This document shows positions 53,826-63,215 of a stretch of 64,000 nucleotides of DNA, piece after piece. This DNA comes from BOG-1155 sp050012495 (GTDB lineage: Bacteria > Desulfobacterota > Syntrophorhabdia > Syntrophorhabdales > WCHB1-27), in the NCBI GenBank assembly GCA_050012495.1, contig JBEKHB010000015.1, forward strand, positions 85,137 to 149,136. The letters run 5' to 3'. Below the pieces are notes generated by a model that had not been told where the DNA came from, searched no databases, and was given only the letters and a program-made list of their open reading frames with translations. Position 1 is the stretch's first letter. Every line of letters begins with the position of its first letter. Both the position numbers and the translations under genes were made by a program.

Positions 53826-54278
53826 TCATGTTCTGGCCTTCTTCAACGCATCCATCAGGGACCGCAGTCTTTCCTGCCGCTCGCCCCTTGCCCTGGCTAT
53901 ACGCTCCATGACTCTCGGCACATCGGCCATGAGACCTTTAGATTGCGCCGCAGCGTCAACGTAGAACCTCCTAATTCGTTCCTCCATTTCCAGTGCCGCC
54001 GCAAGATCATCAGCGTACCTGGCGGTTGCTGCCATATCATGGATTTCGTATTTCGACCGGTCGATGTCAAAAGCAAAGCAGCCCTCCAGGGCGTCGGTAA
54101 TCACCCCGAAGTATGTCCGTTCAATGTTCGCGATGTTCTTTTTGCTCTCTTTCGCAAAGTCTGAAAACAAAGCTTCCTCAGAGCTATGGGCCTTGCCCAT
54201 CGATTCATAAAAAGTGGCCGCTTTCGTCTCTAACTCACGGAGGAAGCTGATTGCCTCGGACGCTGTATTGAGCCGCAT
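53826..54278 (-). CDS. Ferritin-like/rubrerythrin-like small protein
   Basis: 150 residues predicted as a four-helix bundle. Glutamates at helical spacings (RELETKAATFYESMGK, EMEERIRRFYVDAAAQSK) resemble ferritin-like di-iron ligands, but ligand histidines of the EXXH type are not evident, so metal binding is uncertain. It lies between mmsA and the FAD genes on the same strand, 12 bp after mmsA, and is probably in the operon. Confidence 0.65.
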   Translation of the reverse strand: MRLNTASEAISFLRELETKAATFYESMGKAHSSEEALFSDFAKESKKNIANIERTYFGVITDALEGCFAFDIDRSKYEIHDMAATARYADDLAAALEMEERIRRFYVDAAAQSKGLMADVPRVMERIARARGERQERLRSLMDALKKART

Positions 54279-54290
54279 ATCATCTCCTCC

Positions 54291-55781
54291 TCAGAACCAC
54301 CTCTGAATGACAACCTTGCTCTCCGTGAAGAAGCGTATCGCCTCCTGTCCCTGTGTATGGAGGACCCCGAAGAACGAATCCTTCGCTCCGCTGAAGGGGA
54401 ATAAAGCCACAGGCGCGGTGACGCCTATGTTGATCCCCACATTGCCGCTCGCGATGTTGTATTGAAACTCCCTGGCGCTTCCCCCGTCCGAGGTAAATAT
54501 GGCATGGCCGTTCCCGTAGGGATTGTCATTGCACATCGTGATCGCCTCGCCGAGGTTCTTCGCCCGCATCACGCTCATAACCGGCCCGAAAATCTCTTCC
54601 CGGCCTATCACCGACCCCGGGTCGGCATTCTCGAAGATGGTAGGTCCGAGGAAACAGGTATCGGGATATCCGGCTATGACCTTCGGGATTCTTCCATCCA
54701 ATCTCAGCTTTGCCCCCTCTTTGACTCCGATGTCGATGTACTTCAGCACGTTCTGTTTTTTCTCTGTGTCACGGAGCGGGCCCATCTGGACCGATTCATC
54801 GAGGCCATAGCCGATCTTTATGGCGCCCGCGGCGGCAGCCATGTCGTCCATGAATCTCTTATAGAAGGCTTTGTCATCGCCTACGATCACCAGATTGGCC
54901 CCGGCCAGACAGCGCTGGCCGGTATTGCCGAAAAAGGATGTAAGAAGGGCGGCAATCGTTCTCGGTACGTTGCAGTCAGGCATGACCACCATGAAATTCT
55001 TGGCGCCGCACTGGGCGATAACCCTTTTTCCCGTCTCGCCGCATTTCCTGTAGATCACGTCCCTGCCTGTCGGCGTCGATCCGACAAAGGTGATACCCGC
55101 AATGTCGGGGTGCTCGAGCATCCCGTTGACGACGGTCCTGCCGCCGTTCACCACATTCCATACGCCGGGGGGAAAGCCGGCTTCGTCCGCCAGCTCGGCC
55201 AGTCTCATCTGAGAAAGGGGGACTTCGCTGGATGGCTTTATCACTACGGTATTCCCCGTCGCAACTGCATATGGGGCTGACCAGAGAGGGATCATGAAGG
55301 GAAAATTGTAAGGGCCGATGATGCCGAAGACTCCGAGGGGTGTCGGGATTACCCATTCGTCTATGCCTGTGGCGACGTCCTCGGAATAGTAGCCTTGCTG
55401 AAGGGTGGGTATGCCGCATGCCACCTCAACGTTCTCGATGCCACGCCTCGTTTCACCCCTCGACTCATCGATGCACTTGCCGTGCTCCTGGGTCTGGATC
55501 CTGCTCAACTCCTCGAAACTCTCCTCCAAAAGTTCCTTCAGGCGGAAGAGTATGCGCGAGCGGGCAAGGGGGGGAGTTCTCCTCCACTCCGGGAAAGCCG
55601 TCTTGGCTGCCTCCACGGCTGCATCTATCTCTTCCCTCGTGGCAACGCCCACCTTCGCAATGACCTGGTTCGTTGCAGGATTTGTCACATCGACAATCTG
55701 TCCCTGTGGTTCAACCCATTCGCCATTCACAAAATTTTTTACTAATGGAATCCCGTTTATCGGTTCTTCGAGAACTGCCAT
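54291..55781 (-). CDS. mmsA: CoA-acylating methylmalonate-semialdehyde dehydrogenase
   Basis: Oxidises (methyl)malonate semialdehyde to propionyl- or acetyl-CoA with NAD+. 496 residues; catalytic Cys in FFGNTGQRCLAGANLV, cofactor region CGAKNFMVVMPDCNV, IIGPYNFPFMIPLWS and the C-terminal SGAKDSFFG. It lacks the catalytic general-base Glu region of ordinary ALDHs, as expected for CoA-acylating enzymes. First gene after the sigma54 promoter at 56008-56023. Confidence 0.93.
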   Translation of the reverse strand: MAVLEEPINGIPLVKNFVNGEWVEPQGQIVDVTNPATNQVIAKVGVATREEIDAAVEAAKTAFPEWRRTPPLARSRILFRLKELLEESFEELSRIQTQEHGKCIDESRGETRRGIENVEVACGIPTLQQGYYSEDVATGIDEWVIPTPLGVFGIIGPYNFPFMIPLWSAPYAVATGNTVVIKPSSEVPLSQMRLAELADEAGFPPGVWNVVNGGRTVVNGMLEHPDIAGITFVGSTPTGRDVIYRKCGETGKRVIAQCGAKNFMVVMPDCNVPRTIAALLTSFFGNTGQRCLAGANLVIVGDDKAFYKRFMDDMAAAAGAIKIGYGLDESVQMGPLRDTEKKQNVLKYIDIGVKEGAKLRLDGRIPKVIAGYPDTCFLGPTIFENADPGSVIGREEIFGPVMSVMRAKNLGEAITMCNDNPYGNGHAIFTSDGGSAREFQYNIASGNVGINIGVTAPVALFPFSGAKDSFFGVLHTQGQEAIRFFTESKVVIQRWF

Positions 55782-56007
55782 TTCCTAAAACCTCCCTTGT
55801 TTTTGACATTCCTGAACGCAATACGGTTTTGCTCAACTATTGGATACATTTGTCAAAATCGATCCGGCTGCCGTATTGTTTCGGCGCCGATCGAAATTAA
55901 TGCGAAGCCGTCCTGCATTGTCTTGTTTCAGCACCCCAGTAGTTCATGAATTCTAGAAATAGCTCATAGCCAAGCTCCTATAACTGAATGGGATTGTGCC
56001 TGCTTAC

Positions 56008-56023
56008 AGCAATAAATGTACCA
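56008..56023 (-). promoter_or_regulatory. Sigma54 (-24/-12) promoter upstream of mmsA
   Basis: Minus-strand TGGTACATTTATTGCT matches the sigma54 consensus TGGYAYRNNNNTTGCW at every specified position. It lies about 230 bp upstream of mmsA and downstream of the enhancer-binding regulator gene, consistent with NtrC-type activation of the mmsA-FAD-Etf genes. The expected start is about 55996. Confidence 0.8.
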
Positions 56024-56147
56024 GAATAACAAATCGTGGAATTTGCGCATAAGATTTATTAGAGGTGGGGCTTTCGAGCTATGAAACCGATGAAAATGTT
56101 CTAATTATCCAATACGACGCTGTTGTGATGGCCTTCGTAAGTCTGAT

Positions 56148-56159
56148 TGCATCAATGCA
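56148..56159. promoter_or_regulatory. Candidate upstream activator site
   Basis: TGCATCAATGCA is a perfect dyad (TGCAT-CA-ATGCA) about 125 bp upstream of the sigma54 promoter, the usual distance for an enhancer-binding protein site. A single copy only is seen. Confidence 0.4.
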
Positions 56160-56264
56160 TTAGTGAACAAACTATACCTTGCTAGAATCTCTTGGCAGGC
56201 CTCATTTTTGGTCTTTTTTCAAGACGATAACCTTGTTATTGCAGAAATGCAACATAAATTGCAA

Positions 56265-58037
56265 TTATTCAATTATATCGCGTCGCCTAATTTTCCTGGA
56301 AATAGTGGCGGGGTCTACCTTGAGAACTGCCGCAGCCTTTTTGGCATTTCCGTACTTTCTTATAGCATCTTGAATAAAGCCGCATTCAAACCGTTCGACG
56401 GCCTCTTTGAGAGAACCTGTCCCAAACATAGTAGTAGGCAGGCTAGCGGTAGCCGTAACCACTTCCACCGGCAGATCATCCAGAACTATGTCGGTGAGCC
56501 TTGAGGTTATCACGAGCCGCTCGATGATATTGCTCAATTCCCTTGTATTGCCCGGCCAGGGATACTGAATCAGGCAATCGATTGCCGTTCTGGCAAGACG
56601 CCTATTTCTCCCGTATTTACTGTTGTATTTTTCCACAAAGTAGATTATTAAGGGGAGGATGTCCTCTTTTCTCTCTCTTAAGGGAGGTATGTAGATTGGA
56701 ACTACGTTCAGTCTAAAGAACAGATCCTCCCTAAACGTTTTGTCCTGTATCATCTCGTGCAGGTCTCGGTTAGATGCAGCTATGATGCGCGTATTGATCT
56801 TCTTGGACTTGGTGCCGCCGACAGGGAGGATCTCCAGATCCTGTGCGACGTTTAGCAGCTTTACCTGAAGGTTAAGCGAAAGCGCCTCGATTTCATCCAG
56901 AAAGATCGTTCCGTTATCAGCCAATTCGAAAAGGCCCTTCTTGCCGGTCTGACTGGCCCCCGTAAAGGCTCCCTTTTCGTACCCGAACAGTTCCGACTCC
57001 AGCAAGTGGTCTGGTATGGCACCACAATTTATCTTCATAAACGTACCCCTCTCGGCTCTAGGCGATCTTGCATGTATGAACCGAGCAACAACCTCTTTCC
57101 CTACGCCCGTCTCCCCTTGGATTAGGACCGACGTATCAACGGCAGCGATCCGCAGGGCGAGATCCAATACATCAGCCATGGCTTTGGAACGTGCAATTAG
57201 CTCGAAATCGCTCTGGTGCTGATCCTGGATCTTCTGCAATTTCGCTTGATATTCCTCAGTTATCTGTTTCGATCTTCGTAGTTGCCGATTCAACCGGGTC
57301 AGATCGGTTATATCCCTGACGGTTGTCAGCACCATGCTGATATTTCCGGCCTCATCATAAATGGGAGTCCCTGTAAGTAATACGTTTCTCTTATTCCTAG
57401 AGAGAGCTTTGGTTGTCACAAGCTCGCCTCGTTCCAGTACCATTAGCGTAACCGATCGCGACACCCAGCCTTCCCTTACAAGGTCCGACATGTTCCGTCC
57501 CACCATTTCCGACGATCTTATGCCGGTTAATTTCTCGAAGGAGGCATTAACTCGCAACACGTTGGCCTGGCCATCCGAGATCTGAATTCCATCGTAGGAC
57601 CACTCGATCATGGTATTCATGACGTTCTCGAGTTGCTTCACAAAGGGTAGCTGATTCGCGATTTTTTCGAGATCTGCGATCTCTTGAAATGTGCCGACCA
57701 CTCCCAGAACGTTGCCTTCCGCCACTAAAGGCGTGCAATTAGCTATTATGGTCAAATTGCCAATTTTGAGCTGTTTGCCGATCTGCGGTGAAAGTACCTC
57801 CATGGCTTGGAGCAGGTATTGCCAGAGATTCGTATCCACTTCCTTTAAGTGTCTCCCAAGGACAGGCTTATCGCTGCTAGCGCGCAGAATATTTCTTGCC
57901 GCGCTATTAAACACAGTAATGATCCCTTCGGTATTGATGGCGACGACGCCATAGCAGATGGCTTCTATTGCACGTTGAATGGTTGCGTTAGTGCAGGGAC
58001 CTTCTTCCCCTTCTGTCTCTGAAATAATGTTTCTCAT
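56265..58037 (-). CDS. Sigma54-dependent transcriptional activator with two PAS domains
   Basis: 590-residue enhancer-binding protein: PAS domains at about residues 18-125 and 140-250, a coiled-coil linker (RRSKQITEEYQAKLQKIQDQ), AAA+ domain with Walker A GETGVGKEVVAR, the sigma54-contact loop GAFTGA in ELFGYEKGAFTGAS, Walker B TIFLDEIEA, NPWPGNTRELSN-type sensor II (YPWPGNTRELSN) and a Fis-type HTH (KKAAAVLKVDPATISRKI). No receiver domain, so it senses a ligand or redox state through PAS. Located directly upstream of its likely target mmsA operon on the same strand. Confidence 0.95.
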   Translation of the reverse strand: MRNIISETEGEEGPCTNATIQRAIEAICYGVVAINTEGIITVFNSAARNILRASSDKPVLGRHLKEVDTNLWQYLLQAMEVLSPQIGKQLKIGNLTIIANCTPLVAEGNVLGVVGTFQEIADLEKIANQLPFVKQLENVMNTMIEWSYDGIQISDGQANVLRVNASFEKLTGIRSSEMVGRNMSDLVREGWVSRSVTLMVLERGELVTTKALSRNKRNVLLTGTPIYDEAGNISMVLTTVRDITDLTRLNRQLRRSKQITEEYQAKLQKIQDQHQSDFELIARSKAMADVLDLALRIAAVDTSVLIQGETGVGKEVVARFIHARSPRAERGTFMKINCGAIPDHLLESELFGYEKGAFTGASQTGKKGLFELADNGTIFLDEIEALSLNLQVKLLNVAQDLEILPVGGTKSKKINTRIIAASNRDLHEMIQDKTFREDLFFRLNVVPIYIPPLRERKEDILPLIIYFVEKYNSKYGRNRRLARTAIDCLIQYPWPGNTRELSNIIERLVITSRLTDIVLDDLPVEVVTATASLPTTMFGTGSLKEAVERFECGFIQDAIRKYGNAKKAAAVLKVDPATISRKIRRRDIIE

Positions 58038-58519
58038 CTACCCTCCCCGTTCGTTTACATCTTTACAATAGCAAATGCAATGCCGTGACCCTATAATATC
58101 TATTTGTCGAGGTTCAGGGGACATCCGGTGATCGAAATCCTTGAAGGAAGCGAGAAGCGCGAGCCTCGCATTTCCGAAAACCTTCTTGATCCTCTTGCTC
58201 TCGCCGAAGAGGAGCCGTACGTCGGCGCGCATACTAAGGTGCTTCTTAAAATGAGGGCCGTCTGCTATACCGAACTTTCCCGTTTGGTCCTTCGGTATGT
58301 ACGCCTTGCCAGCGCGGTTCCCCGCGCAGGGTCTTCCAAAGATTCGTTCGTTAAACATGATATTTTATCTAGTATAGCACGACATTCTTGCTTTATGGAT
58401 TGAGTTGCCCCCATCAAATCGGATATCGGAGTTAAGCTGTTCTTAGTTGAAGGCCTGAAGATTGAAAGGGTGGCTCCCACCGTGGGATATCCACAGGCCA
58501 ATATCTAATACGAGAAAGG
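58038..58519. other. Region upstream of the regulator, no supported gene
   Basis: Two opposing frames of about 100 codons (58038-58358 minus and 58104-58403 plus) overlap each other; neither resembles a known family nor has a convincing ribosome-binding site. A GTGGCTCCCACCGTGGGA-type inverted repeat near 58470-58490 may be the end of the transposase relic that follows. Confidence 0.35.
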
Positions 58520-58955
58520 GAGCCATGATGAAAATAGACACGAAACAGAGAAAAAAAGCAAGGAACGGTTCGCCCAGGTATACGGCGCCGGGGAGCTCGC
58601 AGCACGAATGGTGCGCGTCCTCCAGATAGGCAAGAAAGAACTGGACTCATTGGTCATGGAACTCGGACGGATGCTTGCCGAGACGATCATGGACATGGAG
58701 CGGAAGGAGCGTTCCGGTCCCGAGGGCAAGCCCCTCCACGAAAGGGGTCTACAAGTGGGCCTATCAGAAGGGGTCCATTTATTGCGGAGATCAGAAGATC
58801 AGGGTGAATCGTCCCCGCCTGCGTGGTCCCGAACGAGAGATCAGCCTCTCTACCTATGAAAACGCTCAAGCAGCGAGGCACCTTCTCGGAGGAGATCCTC
58901 ACAGTCCACCGGCTGGGCGTTCCGAGGAAAATTACAGCCAATTATTGGCTTTTTG
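58520..58955 (+). pseudogene. IS256-family (mutator-type) transposase remnant
   Basis: Starting at ATG 58524, frames read MMKIDTKQRKK, then after a shift in the A-rich run FAQVYGAGELAARMVRVLQI and KKELDSLVMELGRMLAETIM, then after a second shift VYKWAYQKGSIYCGDQKIRV and RPRLRGPEREISLSTYE, then a further shift to RGTFSEEILT. This is the N-terminal region of IS256-like transposases with at least three frameshifts, and the DDE catalytic domain is missing. The element is dead. Confidence 0.8.
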
Positions 58956-59336
58956 CAATGTATTTCATGGAGTTAGGGTTTCCGGACGGACACTAGCTAG
59001 CTTATAGAGACGAGCTGGAACACAGTGAAGACGAGAAGGAGGAGGTATCGAAGCCATTCGTTAAGATCACCTCACCTGGTTTTTTCCCAAACTGTCTGTG
59101 AGGTTACACTCGTCCTTGCTCGTACGTTGCAGGCGCGATTGCCACTCGAATTCTTCACCATTTCTGATGGTCCTCCGGTTGAGGACTACAGGAAGGAGGA
59201 CGTAAGCCGGCTGCTTGGGCAATCAAGGAGAGGTTCTTCACTGAGCTTCCCGGTTATTTCTGTTCTGGTAACGGGCGCCCGAAAGGAGGCGCCCGTCCCT
59301 TCCGTCAGCTCACTGGCCGTAATGTTTTACTACGAG
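58956..59336. other. Gene-free stretch
   Basis: No ORF with protein character; a long open plus-strand frame from 59025 is antisense to the gene at 59337-59642 and has no recognisable content. Confidence 0.35.
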
Positions 59337-59642
59337 CTATTCGATGACCGTTCCTTTGCCGGTCTTCCGATACTCGAGCTCGACGTAGTTGACGAACGCC
59401 GTTCTGCCCTGGGAATCGGCTTTAAATCCACGACCGTTGCACCAATCGGTAAATGTTTCCGGATCGATGTCTGCGCGAATAGCGATATTGCCACAACCCT
59501 TAATCTCTTCGCATTCCCTTCCGACAAGAGCTTTCCAGCCTTCATACGTGGCGGGCATATTCTCGGAATCGGTAAAGATCGCAAGCGCCCTGCGGTAAGT
59601 AAGCTCATCTTTGAACCAAGCAATTCCTATGACATCGTTCAT
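59337..59642 (-). CDS. Conserved-looking small protein, unknown
   Basis: 101 residues (MNDVIGIAWFKDELTYRRAL ... IRADIDPETFTDWCNGRGFK), acidic-neutral, soluble. ATG 59642 is preceded by AAAGGAGGTG, a strong ribosome-binding site, supporting expression. No family recognised. It is in the accessory island and downstream of the ATPase gene on the same strand with 143 bp between. Confidence 0.7.
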   Translation of the reverse strand: MNDVIGIAWFKDELTYRRALAIFTDSENMPATYEGWKALVGRECEEIKGCGNIAIRADIDPETFTDWCNGRGFKADSQGRTAFVNYVELEYRKTGKGTVIE

Positions 59643-59785
59643 CCTGACACCTCCTTTCGTTTATCGGGGACCCGTAGGTCGGTAGGGATGTTGTTTCATC
59701 CGGTACATTCTCATTTGCCAGGACGGCCTGTAAGCCTTTACGGCCTTCTCGGTTTAGGATCTGTCTCGGCGCCAGCATGTCTGTT

Positions 59786-60514
59786 TCACGCCCTCGGTTT
59801 ATTCAGAAACTCTTTGAAAATACGGTAGTGCTCGGTATCTTCGTATCGGACTGATTCTATCTGGTGACCGTCGAAGCTGTAGATAGTTGCGTGAGGACAG
59901 GCGAGGAGGATAGGGGAGTGGGTAGCGACAACAAATTGAGCATGGCCATCGCTCGTCATGGCGGTGAGCAGACGCAGCATTTCGAGCTGAGTCTTCGGGG
60001 AAAGGGCTGTCTCTGGTTCATCAAGAAAGTACAAGCCCTTTAGACGATATCGCGACCTGAAAAAGGACATGATGGACTGGCCGTGTGACTGTGTGAGAAG
60101 TGATTGACCGCCAAAGTAGTCAAGGGTAGCGGGAGAGGCGGCCGCCCACTCGTCCAAGAACCGTACGAAGTCCTGAAAAATCGAGCCGCCGAAGAACGAG
60201 CCGGGAACCGGGTCACCGTCCCAGGTGACGGAAATGTAACGGTCAAACTTGTCTTCATGGCGGTTGTTCTCAAAGCGACGCCGCTCGACCTCTCTCCATA
60301 TATGAATGCCGCATTTGCGAGCCAGGGCCTCCAGCAGTGTCGACTTGCCTGAGCCATTTTCGCCGACGAAAATGGTGATGGGGGTGTCGAAGGATATCCT
60401 CATCGGATGTCGAAATATGGCAACATTGAACGGATAGCACGCGGCGTCGGGAGGATATGCTTCAGGATGGATGGTTACGGAATTAAGATGCATCTTCTCT
60501 CTTTTTATCGTCAT
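59786..60514 (-). CDS. AAA/ABC-type ATPase, COG3910-like
   Basis: 242-residue soluble ABC-class NTPase: Walker A FVGENGSGKSTLLEAL (about residue 50), signature-like GGQSLLTQSHGQSIMSFF, Walker B GLYFLDEPETALSP and H-loop VVATHSPILL. Such stand-alone predicted ATPases are frequent in defence islands. ATG 60514 lacks a good ribosome-binding site; ATG 60493 (MHLNSVTIHPE) is an alternative. No nuclease partner gene is adjacent on the downstream side. Confidence 0.85.
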   Translation of the reverse strand: MTIKREKMHLNSVTIHPEAYPPDAACYPFNVAIFRHPMRISFDTPITIFVGENGSGKSTLLEALARKCGIHIWREVERRRFENNRHEDKFDRYISVTWDGDPVPGSFFGGSIFQDFVRFLDEWAAASPATLDYFGGQSLLTQSHGQSIMSFFRSRYRLKGLYFLDEPETALSPKTQLEMLRLLTAMTSDGHAQFVVATHSPILLACPHATIYSFDGHQIESVRYEDTEHYRIFKEFLNKPRA

Positions 60515-60537
60515 CGGATTCTAGGGGAGGCGTGAGG

Positions 60538-60743
60538 GACGCCCATTAAATTATCACTTTCTCCCTTCCGGCAGTCTAAGCCCCTTCTCCTTCACGATCT
60601 TTCCCCCCCGGGGCGCTTCATGGACGCCCATCAAATTATCACTTTTCCAGTCTTCATGGTGATTATCACACGTATATATCACAGGAGATGAACCCCCGTA
60701 ACATCATTTGTGCTTGCTATCATTACTCACATTGCCGGCCCCA
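60538..60743 (-). repeat. Island spacer repeat, copy 1 (with a partial second unit)
   Basis: Contains CCCATCAAATTATCACTTTT, TCTTCATGGTGATTATCACA, ATATATCACAGG, CATCATTTGTG and ATTGCCGG, shared with copies at 62610-62765 and 63510-63660. A second partial unit (GACGCCCATTAAATTATCAC) starts at 60551. It fills the gap between the restriction endonuclease and ATPase genes. Internal dyad GTGATTATCAC and a GC hairpin (GGGCG...CGCCC) are present. Confidence 0.75.
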
Positions 60744-61778
60744 TCAGGAGCGGAGAGGAATACCTATTACCCCGGCCAAGTGCTCTTTGAATGTGTCCCA
60801 ATCCGGTCCGTTCCTTCCGAGCACTTCTATGGCGTCAAACCACATCGTGGTGGTTTGCGATTCGCCCTGTAATTTTGTCAAGGACAAGCCTTTCTTCGAA
60901 ATGATCGTCCAGAAGTCCCGATATCCTTTCTGCTTAGCTTTCGAGTGAGACTTTTCAGCTTCACCGGCTCGATTATGAGCATTGCTTACATCGGTGCCGC
61001 CTTTTACCTCAATCGCTACTTTCCGGTGCTCGGTGTTGCCTACCATCTCCACCACACTTACGTCCGGATCACTGGATAGGGCCACTACCACGGTTCTTCC
61101 CGACGCATTTTCGATAGTCAGCTTTCGCGGCTCCTCCTTCTTTATATGCTTCTTTACAATTTCCTTTATGGCAACAAAAACGTCCGCCATCGCCTTCTTT
61201 CCAATGGCCGTGTTATTGGAGCCTTGTAACTGGGCTCCGAAAGTCAGCAGGGGCAGTTCGCGCACGTCCCGGTCCGTGATATCCTCGATCTGTCGAACAA
61301 GGTCGGCGAGTACGCCGGCCATGCTTTTGCAAAAGGCAGGGAGGCGCTTCTTTTGATTATCGCTGATTGTGCCGAGTTCCTCCATGGTTTTGAACGGTCC
61401 CATCCCGGTCGAGCTTTTGTAGAAGCTCTTCTGAGGTGCGCCGAGCAACATCCGGTAGTAGCCGACCAAAGAAGGCTTGGCTTCGAGTACGGCGGGAATG
61501 GGGAATATGTATTCATCGCGAAGGCCCGCCCCCGCCAAAAGTCGCTGCGCATCGGCGGGAACGTATCTCAGGATTTCATCTTTCACGGCTGCCTGATCCA
61601 ATGACTTTAGGGCATCCCGCAGGGCGTCGATGAACCATTGCTTCCTTGCAGCAACAAGGAGCTGATAGAATGCTACCTGCCGACCGGGACCAGGCGGACT
61701 GAGGATGGCAACTCCTCGTGATTTAGGGCTTTTGGCCGTGGTCTTGCGTTTTTTGTGGGTCTGCTTCTTATCGGTCAT
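60744..61778 (-). CDS. XcyI-family type II restriction endonuclease
   Basis: 344 residues resembling the XcyI family (CCCGGG-cutting enzymes): VPADAQRLLAGAGLRDEYIF, PAVLEAKPSLVGYYRMLLGA, QKSFYKSSTGMGPFKTMEEL, LTFGAQLQGSNNTAIGKKAM. A plausible PD-(D/E)XK core is DVSVVEMVGN followed by VAIEVKGGTDVSNAHNRAGE. Lies 9 nt after its methyltransferase gene on the same strand. Family assignment is from memory of sequence pattern; specificity is not proven. Confidence 0.75.
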   Translation of the reverse strand: MTDKKQTHKKRKTTAKSPKSRGVAILSPPGPGRQVAFYQLLVAARKQWFIDALRDALKSLDQAAVKDEILRYVPADAQRLLAGAGLRDEYIFPIPAVLEAKPSLVGYYRMLLGAPQKSFYKSSTGMGPFKTMEELGTISDNQKKRLPAFCKSMAGVLADLVRQIEDITDRDVRELPLLTFGAQLQGSNNTAIGKKAMADVFVAIKEIVKKHIKKEEPRKLTIENASGRTVVVALSSDPDVSVVEMVGNTEHRKVAIEVKGGTDVSNAHNRAGEAEKSHSKAKQKGYRDFWTIISKKGLSLTKLQGESQTTTMWFDAIEVLGRNGPDWDTFKEHLAGVIGIPLRS

Positions 61779-61787
61779 CTAACCGGT

Positions 61788-62507
61788 CTATTCACACTTG
61801 TTGGATTTACGGAACACCAGCCAATAGCAATGATGGCGTCTCGAATGATGAGCCGTCTTCCACCTCGGATCTATTATCGGCCCTTTACGCACCTTGATGA
61901 TGCAATCGCAGGCCCGAAAGCCGATCGTTGTAGCTGCGTTGACAAGCTCGATATGCGCCCATTGGTACCGATGGTGGTGTACGTAGTCCGCGATCTTGGC
62001 GAACAGAATGCCCTCGGAGTGCAGGACCCGGTATGCCTCCCGCAGAAAGGGCGGGAACGTAAACGAAAACGTGTACTGGTTTTCTTTGGACGAACGGCGA
62101 ACCAGGCCGAAGCGAGTGCCGAAATCCTTGAGCTTGTCTTTGCCTTGATTCGGGATATGCGGAGGGTCATAAACGATTACGTCGAATGAAGAGTCTCTGA
62201 AGGGCATTGCGGTATTGTCGGCTACGAGAGCAGGCTTGTGGCTGAGCTCGATATCCATTCCGATAACGGCGCGCCCACTGTTTCTCCAAAACCGGCCTGC
62301 ATTGACGGTGGCGTCCAGGATTCTCTTCGGATGCGTGCGCGGATAAGAAAGGAGCAACTTTTCCAGGAGTTCGTAATCTTCACCATACCACACGGAGGGT
62401 AGTGGGTCGTACCGACCGCCAAGGCCGGCCATCTCTGTTTCGAACAGCGGCTCGGCTCTCGCTAATCGGGTTGCAATCACCGAACCGACATTAGGAGCGT
62501 CACTCAT
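61788..62507 (-). CDS. DNA methyltransferase (N4/N6 class) of the R-M pair
   Basis: About 239 residues from ATG 62507 (AAGGGGTG upstream); an in-frame ATG at 62528 is possible. Motif IV is VIVYDPPHIPNQGKDK (DPPH), with FxGxG-like region replaced by ILDATVNAGRFWRNSG, and IELSHKPALVADNTAMPFRD. The DPPH form and short length suggest an N4-cytosine or N6-adenine methylase. Adjacent to the XcyI-like endonuclease, so it should protect the host site. Confidence 0.8.
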   Translation of the reverse strand: MSDAPNVGSVIATRLARAEPLFETEMAGLGGRYDPLPSVWYGEDYELLEKLLLSYPRTHPKRILDATVNAGRFWRNSGRAVIGMDIELSHKPALVADNTAMPFRDSSFDVIVYDPPHIPNQGKDKLKDFGTRFGLVRRSSKENQYTFSFTFPPFLREAYRVLHSEGILFAKIADYVHHHRYQWAHIELVNAATTIGFRACDCIIKVRKGPIIDPRWKTAHHSRRHHCYWLVFRKSNKCE

Positions 62508-62609
62508 AATCGCACCCCTTGGACCCATCCCTCATTATCGCGCATCCTGCTTTCCACGGATATTAGTATCATACGAAGCCGATGGGAAAAAGACAACAAT
62601 AAATAACTA

Positions 62610-62765
62610 TGAGGGCGCCTGACGGCCCATCAAATTATCACTTTTCCGGTCTTCATGGTGATTATCACGCATATATGTTACAGGCCATGAATTCCCACAA
62701 CTTCATTTGTGGTTGGAATCATTAGTGAAATTGCCGGCAGTTCGGATCATGATTCCAGAGTCAAA
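62610..62765 (-). repeat. Island spacer repeat, copy 2
   Basis: Shares CCCATCAAATTATCACTTTT, CCGGTCTTCATGGTGATTAT, CATGAATTCCCACAACTTCA, TTTGTGGTTGGAATCATTA and AATTGCCGGCAGTTCGGA with copy 3. It lies between the MTase start and the HepT stop. The CCACAA-CTTCAT-TTGTGG hairpin and the GTGATTATCAC dyad are conserved. Confidence 0.8.
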
Positions 62766-62798
62766 CATCGGAGACATCACCCGCCCCCGACCTGCTGG

Positions 62799-63215
62799 TT
62801 ACCACATGGTCTTTTCAATGTCAGCCTTGAACTGGTCAAAGACCGACTGTGCATCATCCAGAAGCGGTTGCATACGCTCTGGAAACAGATTAAGGGCGTA
62901 ACCATGACCAAAGAAGTGGCGGAAGGCAAGGTAACGTTTCAAGCTGTTCAATAGTTGAGCGGATAGGATTCCCTTTTCTCCTGCGGTAACCAGAAGGTCT
63001 CTGTGCCATGATTCCCCTTGGGGAACGACAAGTACTTTCATCTGGAAAACTTGCTTAAGAACGTTTTCTATGCCGTTGTAGAAGTTGTACAGCAGCGCTC
63101 CTGCACCGGCAAGCTCAAGAGCGGAGAGCGTTGACAGCGGACAGTTTGGCAAGGTGGAAAGCAGGTTTCTGATAGCCTCATACTCAGCTTCGACCCGAAG
63201 ACGGTAGTCAGGCAT
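62799..63215 (-). CDS. hepT: HepT-like HEPN ribonuclease toxin
   Basis: 138-residue helical protein with the HEPN catalytic motif RX4HXY seen as RHFFGHGY near residue 103, plus GAGALLYNFYNGIENVLKQV. Partner of the MNT antitoxin encoded immediately upstream, overlapping by 8 nt. MNT enzymes inactivate HepT by adenylylating the tyrosine of this motif. Confidence 0.88.
   Translation of the reverse strand: MPDYRLRVEAEYEAIRNLLSTLPNCPLSTLSALELAGAGALLYNFYNGIENVLKQVFQMKVLVVPQGESWHRDLLVTAGEKGILSAQLLNSLKRYLAFRHFFGHGYALNLFPERMQPLLDDAQSVFDQFKADIEKTMW

Noticed and set aside
58038..58358. 106-codon minus-strand ORF next to the regulator
   Set aside because: No family, weak start context and an opposing frame of equal quality; not reported as a gene.
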